The position numbers were made by a program, and so were the translations under genes. The notes under the pieces are model-generated. The model was not told the DNA's origin and ran no database searches. It saw only the letters and a list, made by a program, of their open reading frames with translations. 64,000 nucleotides of DNA from Chryseobacterium aquifrigidense (GTDB lineage: Bacteria; Bacteroidota; Bacteroidia; Flavobacteriales; Weeksellaceae): the NCBI RefSeq assembly GCF_006716485.1, contig NZ_VFPD01000001.1, positions 959,806 to 1,023,805 of the forward strand, written 5' to 3'. This document shows positions 1-8,197 of this stretch, one piece after another. Within the stretch, counting starts at the first letter, position 1; every line of letters starts with the position of its first letter.

Positions 1-1
1 T

Positions 2-2035
2 TTAGAAGAAATTAAAAAAGGGAAAGTAGGTTCTATGCTGAATGTTGCCGGATCGGAAGAAACAAGAGCCTTTCAGAAACTGGCGATGCAGTCAAGGCTG
101 AAAATTCCTTTGCTGTTCGGGCAGGACGTTATCCATGGATACCGTACCACATTTCCTGTGAATATAGGACAGGCAGCAAGCTGGGATCTTGGAATGATAG
201 AAAAATCAGAGAGAATTGCTGCAACAGAAGCCGCCGCTTATGGTATTCACTGGACATTTGCTCCAATGGTGGATATTGCCAGAGATCCGAGATGGGGAAG
301 AGTGATGGAAGGTTCCGGGGAAGATACTTACCTGGGAACAAAAATAGGGTTGGCAAGGATAAAAGGGTTTCAGGGCAGAGGTTTGGGAAGTCTGGATGCT
401 GTAATGGCCTGTGCAAAACATTTTGCAGCATATGGAGCTGCCGTAGGTGGAAGAGATTATAATTCTGTAGATATGAGTCTCAGACAGCTTAACGAAACAT
501 ACCTTCCGCCATTCAAAGCTGCGGCAGAAGCAGGAGTAGCTACTTTTATGAACTCTTTCAACGATATTAACGGAATTCCCGCAACAGCCAACCAATATAT
601 TCAGAGAAATCTTTTAAAAGGAAAATGGAATTATAAAGGTTTTGTAGTTTCAGACTGGGGAAGCATCGGAGAAATGGTTCCTCACGGTTACGCAAAAAAT
701 GGTGCTGAAGCTGCTGAAAAAGCAATACAGGGGGGAAGCGATATGGATATGGAAAGCCGTGTCTATATGGCAGAACTTCCAAAACTGGTTAAAGAAGGGA
801 AAGTAGATCCTAAACTGGTAGATGATGCAGCGGGAAGAATTTTAACCAAGAAATTTGAAATGGGACTTTTCGATGATCCTTACAGGTTCAGTAATGAAAA
901 AAGACAGAAAGAACAGACCGATAATCAGGAAAACAGAAAATTTGGAAGAGAATTCGGATCAAAAAGTATTGTTCTTCTTAAAAATCAGGGAAATATTCTT
1001 CCGCTTTCAAAAACTACAAAAACAGTAGCTCTGATTGGTCCTTTCGGTAAAGAAACAGTAGCCAACCATGGTTTCTGGTCTGTTGCATTCAAAGATGACA
1101 ACCAGAGAATCATTTCACAATTTGACGGAATTAAAAATCAATTGGATAAAAACTCCACTTTACTGTATGCAAAAGGCTGCAATGTGGATGATCAGGATAA
1201 AAGCCAGTTTGCAGAAGCTATAGAAACGGCGAAAAAAGCTGATGTTGTCATTATGACACTGGGAGAAGGCCATGCGATGAGTGGAGAAGCAAAAAGCAGA
1301 AGTACTATTGGTTTTACTGGCGTTCAGGAAGATTTATTAAAAGAAATTGCCAAAACAGGGAAGCCCATCATTCTGATGATCAATGCAGGACGACCTCTGA
1401 TTTTCAACTGGGCGGCAGATAATATTCCAACAATTGTTTACACATGGTGGTTGGGAACCGAAGCAGGAAACTCTATTGCAGATGTTCTGTTCGGGACCGT
1501 AAACCCCGGAGGGAAACTTCCAATGAGCTTTCCGAGAACAGAAGGTCAGATTCCTGTATACTACAATCATTATAATACAGGAAGACCGGCAAAAAATAAT
1601 ACAGACAGAAACTATGTTTCAGCGTATATAGATCTTGATAATGATCCGAAATATCCGTTTGGATATGGTTTAAGTTATACAGATTTCAAATATTCCGATA
1701 TGGTATTAAGTTCAACAAGCCTTGCAGGAAATCAGACTCTGAATATCAGTGTTACCATTTCCAATACAGGAAAATATGATGGCGAGGAGGTCGTTCAGCT
1801 TTATATCAGGGATCTTTACGGCAAAGTAGTAAGACCTGTTAAAGAGTTGAAAGGTTTCCAGAAAGTATTCATCAAAAAAGGAGAAAGTAAAAAAGTAGAT
1901 TTTAAACTTACTCCTGAAGACTTGAAATTCTTTGATGATGAGCTGAATTTTGACTGGGAAGGTGGAGAGTTTGATATTATGATCGGAACTGATTCTCAAC
2001 ATGTACAGACCAAAAGAATCAACTGGACAAAATAA
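2..2035 (+). CDS. bglX: Beta-glucosidase, GH3 family (5' end cut by the window)
   Basis: The reading frame is open from base 2, before the first ATG at 35, and encodes the motif KVGSMLN typical of BglX, so the N-terminus lies outside the window. It hydrolyses terminal beta-linked glucose from oligosaccharides, normally in the periplasm. Visible parts in order: the GH3 barrel with DPRWGR, the nucleophile Asp in VVSDWG (codon 653-655), the second alpha/beta domain with the candidate acid/base Glu in MSGEAKSR, and a C-terminal Fn3-like domain ending near DIMIGTDS. 677 residues are present; family members are about 750-770, so roughly 90 are missing. It is followed co-directionally by GH16 and GH30 genes, which suggests it releases glucose from their beta-glucan products. 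The family call is sure; the exact substrate is inferred. Confidence 0.95.
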   Translation, partial: LEEIKKGKVGSMLNVAGSEETRAFQKLAMQSRLKIPLLFGQDVIHGYRTTFPVNIGQAASWDLGMIEKSERIAATEAAAYGIHWTFAPMVDIARDPRWGRVMEGSGEDTYLGTKIGLARIKGFQGRGLGSLDAVMACAKHFAAYGAAVGGRDYNSVDMSLRQLNETYLPPFKAAAEAGVATFMNSFNDINGIPATANQYIQRNLLKGKWNYKGFVVSDWGSIGEMVPHGYAKNGAEAAEKAIQGGSDMDMESRVYMAELPKLVKEGKVDPKLVDDAAGRILTKKFEMGLFDDPYRFSNEKRQKEQTDNQENRKFGREFGSKSIVLLKNQGNILPLSKTTKTVALIGPFGKETVANHGFWSVAFKDDNQRIISQFDGIKNQLDKNSTLLYAKGCNVDDQDKSQFAEAIETAKKADVVIMTLGEGHAMSGEAKSRSTIGFTGVQEDLLKEIAKTGKPIILMINAGRPLIFNWAADNIPTIVYTWWLGTEAGNSIADVLFGTVNPGGKLPMSFPRTEGQIPVYYNHYNTGRPAKNNTDRNYVSAYIDLDNDPKYPFGYGLSYTDFKYSDMVLSSTSLAGNQTLNISVTISNTGKYDGEEVVQLYIRDLYGKVVRPVKELKGFQKVFIKKGESKKVDFKLTPEDLKFFDDELNFDWEGGEFDIMIGTDSQHVQTKRINWTK

Positions 2036-2105
2036 ATTCAATAGGAGCGGGTTAAACCCGCTCATTAAAAACATCAGAAAAGTTGGCTTTAGCCAAAACT
2101 TAAAA
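2036..2105 (+). repeat. Dispersed two-hairpin element, copy 1
   Basis: A perfect hairpin GAGCGGGTTAAACCCGCTC is followed about 20 bases later by a second small hairpin TGGCTTTAGCCA and then AAAC. The same layout recurs near 9011-9080 and 24596-24668. It lies between the GH3 and GH16 genes and has no T-run like that of an ordinary terminator. Confidence 0.7.
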
Positions 2106-2116
2106 CTCTAATATAT

Positions 2117-2926
2117 ATGAATCTCAAAGCTAAAAATATCATCAAAATATGCGCAGCAGGAACTTTTTTCCTTACTGTTTTGAACTGTGCCTCGCACAAA
2201 CCTGATGCTCACAGAACACTTGTTTGGAGCGATGAATTTAATGGTAAAGGCCTTCCGGATTCATTAAAATGGAATTATGATGTAGGAGGTGGAGGTTTTG
2301 GAAATGAGGAAGCTCAGTTTTATACCAAAAACAGGCTTGAGAATGCCAGAATGGAAAAAGGAAATCTGATTATTGAGGCCAGAAAAGAAAACTGGGAAAA
2401 CAATAAATATACTTCGGCCAGACTTTTAACCAAAGGAAAATTTGCTTTTCAGTATGGAACTGTAGAAGTAAGAGCAAAACTTCCCAAAGGCCGCGGAACA
2501 TGGCCTGCTATCTGGATGATGAGTGAAAATATGAAGAAATGGCCGGATGATGGTGAACTGGATATCATGGAGCATGTGGGTTATAATCAGGGATATATTC
2601 ATGCTTCGGTTCATACTAAAAAGTACAACCATATTCAGGGAACCCAGAAAACCGATACGCTGTTTGTAAAAGATGCAAGCGAAAAGTTTCATGTCTATAA
2701 AGCAGACTGGACACCGGAGAAGATAGATGTGTATATCGATGATCAAAAATTTTTCACCTACGAGAATAAAGAGAAAAATAATGAAGCTTGGCCTTTTGAC
2801 AGACCTTACTTTATTATTTTAAATCTTGCAGTAGGAGGGTTTTGGGGAGGAAAAGAAGGTATTGATGATACGGTTTTTCCACAGAAGTATTATATAGATT
2901 ACGTAAGAGTCTATCAAAATAAATAA
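2117..2926 (+). CDS. GH16 beta-glucanase (laminarinase-like) lipoprotein
   Basis: This 269-residue enzyme is expected to cut internal beta-1,3 (or 1,3-1,4) glucan bonds at the cell surface or in the periplasm. The N-terminus is a lipoprotein signal with the lipobox cysteine at residue 24 (TVLNC). The GH16 sandwich follows from about residue 34. The catalytic signature ELDIME places the nucleophile at E147, the assisting D149 and the acid/base E152. The active-site cleft motif GTWPAIWMM precedes it, and the domain ends in DYVRVYQ, as is typical. No carbohydrate-binding module is present. It lies between GH3 and GH30 genes on the same strand, probably in one transcription unit. The family is certain; laminarin specificity is inferred from context. 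Confidence 0.95.
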   Translation: MNLKAKNIIKICAAGTFFLTVLNCASHKPDAHRTLVWSDEFNGKGLPDSLKWNYDVGGGGFGNEEAQFYTKNRLENARMEKGNLIIEARKENWENNKYTSARLLTKGKFAFQYGTVEVRAKLPKGRGTWPAIWMMSENMKKWPDDGELDIMEHVGYNQGYIHASVHTKKYNHIQGTQKTDTLFVKDASEKFHVYKADWTPEKIDVYIDDQKFFTYENKEKNNEAWPFDRPYFIILNLAVGGFWGGKEGIDDTVFPQKYYIDYVRVYQNK

Positions 2927-2966
2927 TGAAAATGAGGACCACTGGGTCCGGAAACAGAAAAAAATC

Positions 2967-4406
2967 ATGAGAAAACTAATTGTAAGTTGTTTTGTAGTAG
3001 TTGTTGCTGTTAATGTCAATGCTCAGAATTATTGGAAAAAAAATGCAGGAAAAACAGCTAAAGTAATTCTTACCAATTCGAAAGTGAATGAGAAGATGGT
3101 GGATAAAGGAGCCGTTAAATTTGAACAATTTGGTCAGCCCAAGGAAACGGAAGCCTGTATTTTTGTAGCTCCCAACTTTAAATATCAGAAACTGATAGGA
3201 ATTGGCGGTGCCATCACAGATGCATCAGCAGAAACTTTTTATAAAATGCCAAAGAACAAGCAGAAGGAAATTCTGGATGCTTATTTTGGAAAAAACGGAT
3301 TGGGTTACACTGTTGTTCGTACCAATATGAATTCCTGTGACTTTTCCAGTGATTCTTATACCTATGTAGAGGATAACGATACTTCTCTAAAGACGTTTAA
3401 CGTTGCTCACGATGAGAAGTATAAAATTCCGATGATCAAAGAAGCTCAGAAAGCGATAGGAAATAATTTCACATTTTATTTCTCTCCATGGAGCCCGCCG
3501 GCATGGATGAAATCAAACCAAAGCTTATATAAAGGCGGAAGACTGGAAAATCAGTATTACCAGACGTGGGCAGATTATTATATCAAATTCATCAAAGAAT
3601 ACGAAAAAAGAGGTATCAATATCTGGGGATTAACAGTTCAGAATGAGCCAATGGCTACCCAAAGCTGGGAATCATGCATCTACACCGCTGAAGAAGAAGG
3701 AGAGTTCCTGAAAAAAAATCTTGGGCCAACGCTTTGGAAAAACGGATATAAAGACAAAAAAGTAATGATCTGGGACCACAACAGAGACCTTATCTATCAA
3801 AGAGCCACTACTACATTAAGCGATCCTGAAACTTCAAAATATGCCAGCGGTATCGGATATCACTGGTATGAAACATGGAACAATAAAACCCAGCTTTTTG
3901 ATAATTTAGCAGAAACGCACAGAGCCTTTCCAGATAAATTTCTTGCCTTTACCGAAGGATGTAAGGAACAGTTCAATATGGATAAAATTTATGATGTAAG
4001 TTTGGGAGAGCTGTATAGCAAAAACATGTTGAACGACTTCAATAAAGGAAATGCTTTATGGACGGACTGGAATATTCTACTGGATGAAACCGGAGGACCT
4101 AACCACAAAGGAAACTTCTGCTTTGCCCCAATTATTGCTGACACCAAAACAGGAGAGGTATTCTATACTTATGAATACTATTATATAGGCCACGTTTCAA
4201 AATATATCAAACCGAATGCTCAAAGAATCGGAAGTTCTTCCAACAGAGCAGCACTGACATCTTCTGCTTTTATGAATGAAAACGGACAGTTGGTAACCGT
4301 TATTATGAACGATTCCGATAATGATATTGAAACCAATCTATGGATAGAAGGAAAGGCTGCCAAACTGAATGCTCCTGCACACTCTATACAGACCATAATT
4401 ATATAG
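2967..4406 (+). CDS. GH30 glycoside hydrolase, secreted
   Basis: A 479-residue retaining glycosidase with a signal peptide ending VNAQ (residues 1-20). The GH30 barrel shows the acid/base E227 in VQNEPMA and the nucleophile E330 in LAFTEGC, as well as the conserved segment FSPWSPPAWMK (172-182). A C-terminal beta-sandwich covers about the last 70 residues. GH30 contains glucosylceramidases and endo-beta-1,6-glucanases. Beside GH16 and GH3, a beta-1,6-glucanase role on branched beta-glucan is most plausible, but that is inference. It starts 40 bases after the GH16 stop and ends before a strong hairpin terminator, so it is probably the last gene of the operon. Confidence 0.93.
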   Translation: MRKLIVSCFVVVVAVNVNAQNYWKKNAGKTAKVILTNSKVNEKMVDKGAVKFEQFGQPKETEACIFVAPNFKYQKLIGIGGAITDASAETFYKMPKNKQKEILDAYFGKNGLGYTVVRTNMNSCDFSSDSYTYVEDNDTSLKTFNVAHDEKYKIPMIKEAQKAIGNNFTFYFSPWSPPAWMKSNQSLYKGGRLENQYYQTWADYYIKFIKEYEKRGINIWGLTVQNEPMATQSWESCIYTAEEEGEFLKKNLGPTLWKNGYKDKKVMIWDHNRDLIYQRATTTLSDPETSKYASGIGYHWYETWNNKTQLFDNLAETHRAFPDKFLAFTEGCKEQFNMDKIYDVSLGELYSKNMLNDFNKGNALWTDWNILLDETGGPNHKGNFCFAPIIADTKTGEVFYTYEYYYIGHVSKYIKPNAQRIGSSSNRAALTSSAFMNENGQLVTVIMNDSDNDIETNLWIEGKAAKLNAPAHSIQTIII

Positions 4407-4440
4407 TTTCATATTACATATTAATATTATTTTTGACGGA

Positions 4441-4470
4441 ACCGGCGGCCTCGAAGAGGCCGCCGGTTTT
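4441..4470 (+). terminator. Terminator after GH30
   Basis: A perfect 12-bp GC-rich stem, ACCGGCGGCCTC with its complement around a GAA loop, is followed by TTT. It closes the beta-glucan cluster. Confidence 0.85.
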
Positions 4471-4500
4471 ATTGTGAATCATGAAGATCAGAATGATAAA

Positions 4501-4532
4501 AACAAAAACCCCATGAAATTTTCATGGGGTTT
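4501..4532 (-). terminator. Terminator of fabI
   Basis: An ACCCCATGAAA stem-loop, read on the minus strand, ends in a T-rich run about 35 bases past the fabI stop. The other side is also T-rich, so it may act in both directions. Confidence 0.8.
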
Positions 4533-4565
4533 ATTTATTCTGAACGAAACTGTGTCAGTTCGTTA

Positions 4566-5375
4566 TTATTCAGCATCGTATTTACTGATTACTTTCTGAG
4601 TTACTCCTGAACTGCTGAAACCTCCATCATGGAATAAGTTCTGCATCGTTACTTTTTTAGTAAGATCAGAGAACAAAGTTACACAGTAGTCTGCACATTC
4701 AAGAGCGGTAGCATTTCCTAGTGGAGACATATCTTCTGCATATCCAAGGAATCCTCCGAAACCTTTCACACCGCTACCTGCAGTAGTCATTGTTGGAGAC
4801 TGAGAAACGGTATTTACACGTACTTTTCTTTCTCCCCAGTAGTTTCCAAAAGTTCTTGCAATGCTTTCAAGATAAGCTTTGTTATCAGACATATCATTAT
4901 AATCCGGGAATGTTCTTTGAGCTGCAATATACGTAAGCGCCAAAATGCTTCCCCATTCGTTCATACAGTCTTTTTCCCAAGCTACACGCATTACTTTATG
5001 GAAAGAAACAGCGGAAATATCCCAGCCTTTTTCCAACCAGTCGTAATTCATTTCTGTATAATGTTTTCCTTTTCTTACGTTGATAGACATTCCGATAGAG
5101 TGAAGGATAAAGTCGATTTTTCCAAATTTTGCAACAGCGGCATCAAAAAGTTTTTCAAGATCTTCTATAGAAGTAGCATCAGCACCTATTACTTCAGAAC
5201 CTGTTTTTTCTGCTAAACCATTAAGTTCTCCCATTCTCAAAGCAATAGGAGCATTAGATAAAATGAATTCAGCACCCTCCTCATGGCATCTTTCAGCAAC
5301 TTTCCATGCGATAGATTGTTCATTAAGGGCTCCAAAAATAATTCCCTTTTTGCCTTTAAGTAAACCGTATGACAT
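4566..5375 (-). CDS. fabI: Enoyl-[acyl-carrier-protein] reductase (NADH)
   Basis: It catalyses the last, NADH-dependent reduction of each fatty-acid elongation cycle in the cytoplasm. The 269 residues match FabI over the full length (E. coli 262). The SDR fold begins with GKKGIIFGALNEQSIAW (nucleotide binding). The catalytic Y159 and K166 lie in the Y-x6-K motif YNDMSDNK, and the second FabI tyrosine is Y149 in LTYIAAQR. The segment SQSPTMTTAGSGV corresponds to the flexible substrate loop. A TACATTTG promoter box lies 25 bases upstream and a hairpin terminator follows. It stands alone, convergent with GH30. Confidence 0.96.
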   Translation of the reverse strand: MSYGLLKGKKGIIFGALNEQSIAWKVAERCHEEGAEFILSNAPIALRMGELNGLAEKTGSEVIGADATSIEDLEKLFDAAVAKFGKIDFILHSIGMSINVRKGKHYTEMNYDWLEKGWDISAVSFHKVMRVAWEKDCMNEWGSILALTYIAAQRTFPDYNDMSDNKAYLESIARTFGNYWGERKVRVNTVSQSPTMTTAGSGVKGFGGFLGYAEDMSPLGNATALECADYCVTLFSDLTKKVTMQNLFHDGGFSSSGVTQKVISKYDAE

Positions 5376-5399
5376 AATTTTTTAATGTTTATTATAATA

Positions 5400-5407
5400 C
5401 AAATGTA
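5400..5407 (-). promoter_or_regulatory. -7 promoter box of fabI
   Basis: TACATTTG on the minus strand fits the Bacteroidota TAnnTTTG consensus. Its last base is 25 nt from the fabI ATG. Confidence 0.65.
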
Positions 5408-5433
5408 ACAATAATTGTGCTTATGGCATAATA

Positions 5434-5470
5434 AAAAATGGAGCCTTATCAATTTAAGACTCCATTTTAT
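5434..5470 (-). terminator. Terminator of the helical small protein gene
   Basis: A stem-loop with ATGGAG and CTCCAT arms, flanked by A/T runs, lies just past the stop at 5496 on the minus strand. Confidence 0.65.
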
Positions 5471-5495
5471 TGAAAATATTTATATGACTGAAATA

Positions 5496-5795
5496 CTAAT
5501 TGGTTTTCTTATTCCATTCTGCCTTTACATCCTCTGCTGCATCTTTGGTTTTTTCCCATGCTTCATCTGCTTTATCCTTGATATCTTCCCATGCATCGGA
5601 TACATTAGCTTTTACCCTGTCGAGCCAGTCTTCCTGGCTGGCTTCCTGATCATTATCCCTCTTCTCATTGATATAATCTTTAGCCTTGTCTGCCAATTCA
5701 TCGATTTTCCATTTGGCTTTGTCCGTTGCATTCTGTAAAGAATTTTCTACATTATTGACTGCATTTTCCGCTTTGTTGTACTCTGAATTGTTCAT
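5496..5795 (-). CDS. Small charged helical (YtxH/CsbD-like) protein
   Basis: 99 residues starting MNNSEYNKAENAV. A longer reading adds 13 unlikely residues, so the second ATG is chosen. The protein has no signal peptide or membrane segment. It is rich in A, K, E, D and W and looks like a continuous amphipathic helix with repeated units of the type AWEDIKDKADEAWEKT (roughly residues 66-90). This composition resembles stress-induced YtxH, CsbD or LEA-like proteins, but no conserved motif fixes the family. It is a single-gene unit between fabI and tag, with its own terminator. A role in stress protection is only a guess. Confidence 0.7.
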   Translation of the reverse strand: MNNSEYNKAENAVNNVENSLQNATDKAKWKIDELADKAKDYINEKRDNDQEASQEDWLDRVKANVSDAWEDIKDKADEAWEKTKDAAEDVKAEWNKKTN

Positions 5796-5925
5796 AATAG
5801 TATAAATTTTAATTTGGTAATGGTAATTAAACAATAACCATTCCTAAAACAGGAAGTCTCTGTTAAACTTTTCATAATATTTTGTTATATCTTTCAAAAT
5901 CAGTAGTAACTTTAACCTGTAAAAT

Positions 5926-6495
5926 ATGATAATTATGGAAAAAATTCGCTGTGGCTGGTGTGAAAAAGACGATCTCTACAGGAAGTACCATGATGAAGAG
6001 TGGGGAAGACCTGTTTACGATGATGAAACAATATTTGATTTCCTGATTCTGGAAAGCTTTCAGGCCGGCCTGAGCTGGTATACGATTTTGTCTAAAAGAG
6101 AAAATTTCAGAAAGGCTTTTGATCATTTTGACTATAAAAAAGTGGCTGCCTATTCTGATAAAAAGATTGAGGAATTAATGAATAATCCTGGTATTATAAG
6201 GAACAGGCTCAAAATTCTGTCAGCGGTAACCAATGCACAAAAATTTATAGAAGTTCAAAAGGAGTTTGGAAGCTTTTCCAACTATATCTGGGGTTTTATT
6301 GGTGGAAAACCAATGGATAACAATCCTGAAAAACTATCAGATGTCCCTACCACAACAGAGATTTCTGATCTTATTTCCAAAGAACTTAAAAAAAGAGGGT
6401 TCAAATTCGTTGGATCTACAGTCATTTATGCCCATATGCAGGCTACAGGAATGGTCAATGACCATATAAAAGAATGCTTTACCAGGAAAAAGTAA
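5926..6495 (+). CDS. tag: DNA-3-methyladenine glycosylase I
   Basis: A base-excision repair enzyme that removes 3-methyladenine from alkylated DNA. The 189-residue protein matches Tag throughout: the N-terminal zinc-site motif RCGWC, the YHDEEWGRP segment, the LILESFQAGLSW motif typical of the family, and the C-terminal second half of the zinc site in HMQATGMVNDHIKEC. Two starts are possible, ATG 5926 (MIIMEK) and ATG 5935 (MEKIRC); the second matches the usual length better. A near-consensus box TATCTTTC lies at 5888-5895. It is divergent from the small helical protein gene. Confidence 0.95.
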   Translation: MIIMEKIRCGWCEKDDLYRKYHDEEWGRPVYDDETIFDFLILESFQAGLSWYTILSKRENFRKAFDHFDYKKVAAYSDKKIEELMNNPGIIRNRLKILSAVTNAQKFIEVQKEFGSFSNYIWGFIGGKPMDNNPEKLSDVPTTTEISDLISKELKKRGFKFVGSTVIYAHMQATGMVNDHIKECFTRKK

Positions 6496-6717
6496 TTTGT
6501 TTTTATTCAAAATTTAGTGAAGTTTATTGTCAATTATATAATTAAAAGATTTAAACGCAAGATAAGCGATACCTGAAAAAGCTTAATGAATGCTTGTTTG
6601 GTAAGTATTTGATATTAAACGTTTTTCATTGTTTTGTGATTAAATTTTATTTTAATCACTATATTGTGTTTTTAATTATGATTTTTTTAATAAAACCAGT
6701 AATTTGTTAAAAATTCG
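6496..6717. other. Intergenic region, no gene seen
   Basis: About 220 AT-rich bases between tag and the YadA-head gene. I see no reading frame worth calling and no clear tag terminator. The promoter of the next gene lies at its right edge. Confidence 0.5.
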
Positions 6718-6725
6718 TATATTTG
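6718..6725 (+). promoter_or_regulatory. -7 promoter box of the YadA-head gene
   Basis: TATATTTG followed by C is a full match to TAnnTTTG, 21 nt before the ATG at 6746. It lies inside any reading that starts at 6704, which argues against that earlier start. Confidence 0.75.
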
Positions 6726-6745
6726 CACCTCCTAAAAATAGAGGA

Positions 6746-8023
6746 ATGTCAAAAGACTATAAACTACAATACACTTTACTTTTTCTGCTATTTACTTGTT
6801 GTATGTATGCTCAGGTTGGGATAGGAATATCCAATCCTGCACCTTCAGCAATGCTTCATGTAAATGCAAATAATAAAGGAGTGCTTCTCCCAAGTGTTGC
6901 TTTGACTGCGACAACGGATAATATTACGGTACCTTCACCGGCAGACGGACTAATTGTATGGAATAATGGAAGTTCCACCCTTACAGATATTGGATTTTAT
7001 TACTGGTTTGAATCTAAATGGAACAAAATTTCAGCAAACGGCGGAAATACCACTAAAACAGAAGATGGAGCCAACTGGAATCTTACAGGAACGAATGTAG
7101 GGAATTATGGAGCCGCCAATACAACTCTGGCTTTAGGAACAAAAACATATGATGATCTGATCTTTAAAGTAAACGCTTTAACAGCCGGGAGACTGGGGGT
7201 TGATAATTCAGTAAGCCTTGGAATAGGATCGGCCGCCGGGCAGAATAGTATTGCTTTGGGAAGTGCAAGCTCAGCATTTATGGGAATTTCTATTGGAAGT
7301 GCAGCAGTAGTTTCCGGAAATGAAGCTTTAGCAGTAGGAAATAAAACTACAGCAGCAGGATTCAGATCTACAGCAATAGGATTTCATGCACAGACCGGCA
7401 GTAATGAATCTGTAGCTGTAGGAAATAACTCTTCCGCAGATGGATTTCAGTCTATTGCGTTAGGATATAATGCAAAAACGAATACAAATAGTGAAACGGC
7501 TTTGGGATATAATGCTGTAACCAATAGTCAGAACTCAACTGCTTTAGGCTCAGAAGCTAATGCATTGGGACAATACTCAACAGCAGTGGGATACGGAGCT
7601 TCTACTTCACAAGCCAATGCGATCATTCTGGGAAACAGCAATGCTAATGTAGGCATTGGAACAAGTGCTCCAAATGTCTCCGCGAAACTGGATGTAAGTG
7701 GACAATTTAAATTGGGAGAAAAGGGCAGTGTACAGAAAAATCAGATGAGTTTTGAAGCTTGGCCTGGAATATCTATCAACAATATACAACCAGGAAAATC
7801 TACAACCATTGATATTCCGGTTCCGGCAGAATACCAGCCTGGCTCTACAAGAGCTGTAGTTGTGGTTTCTCCGGCGGGTGACTTTCAGGGGAATGCCTCT
7901 TTTTCCATCTCAAATCCAAGGTTGACTTCCACTTCCAGTATTACAATTAATCTCACTAATATTTCAGGAAGTGCCAACAGCTTGTATTCCGGACATTTTT
8001 ATGTGATGATCAATGAATTTTAA
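6746..8023 (+). CDS. Secreted YadA/Hia-head repeat protein
   Basis: 425 residues from ATG 6746 (MSKDYKLQ). The earlier ATG at 6704 would place the promoter inside the gene. A signal peptide ends near CCMYAQ and is followed by VGIGISNPAPSAMLHV, a segment common in flavobacterial surface proteins. The middle is a run of YadA-head repeats with the pattern SxAxGxxxxAxG (for example STAIGFHAQTGSNESVAVG), which in known adhesins form a trimeric left-handed beta-roll. The last ~110 residues are a separate beta-rich domain. There is no YadA membrane anchor and no clear T9SS tail, so attachment is unknown. It is monocistronic. A role as a trimeric surface or filament protein is inferred. Confidence 0.8.
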   Translation: MSKDYKLQYTLLFLLFTCCMYAQVGIGISNPAPSAMLHVNANNKGVLLPSVALTATTDNITVPSPADGLIVWNNGSSTLTDIGFYYWFESKWNKISANGGNTTKTEDGANWNLTGTNVGNYGAANTTLALGTKTYDDLIFKVNALTAGRLGVDNSVSLGIGSAAGQNSIALGSASSAFMGISIGSAAVVSGNEALAVGNKTTAAGFRSTAIGFHAQTGSNESVAVGNNSSADGFQSIALGYNAKTNTNSETALGYNAVTNSQNSTALGSEANALGQYSTAVGYGASTSQANAIILGNSNANVGIGTSAPNVSAKLDVSGQFKLGEKGSVQKNQMSFEAWPGISINNIQPGKSTTIDIPVPAEYQPGSTRAVVVVSPAGDFQGNASFSISNPRLTSTSSITINLTNISGSANSLYSGHFYVMINEF

Positions 8024-8055
8024 ATAATATTTTTTATTATAGTTGATATGGTGTG

Positions 8056-8084
8056 AAGGACTTCCGGATTGGGAGTCCTTTTTT
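8056..8084 (+). terminator. Terminator of the YadA-head gene
   Basis: AAGGACT and AGTCCTT arms around an 11-base loop, followed by TTTT. Confidence 0.8.
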
Positions 8085-8157
8085 ATTATTATGCATATAT
8101 ACAGGCTTAAATTGAAATTTCTTTTCATATTAAAATATCATACATCTGCAAATAAGT

Positions 8158-8165
8158 TACTTTTG
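8158..8165 (+). promoter_or_regulatory. -7 promoter box of the 8198 gene
   Basis: TACTTTTG, a full TAnnTTTG match, 33 nt before the ATG at 8198. Confidence 0.65.
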
Positions 8166-8197
8166 TATCATTAAAAAATGAAAATTTCTATCGAGAT

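Noticed and set aside
206..595. 129-codon minus-strand frame inside the GH3 gene
   Set aside because: A shadow of a well-supported enzyme gene, with no family features of its own.
6704..6745. Earlier start for the YadA-head gene
   Set aside because: It would place the consensus -7 box inside the coding region and put 14 residues before the signal peptide.
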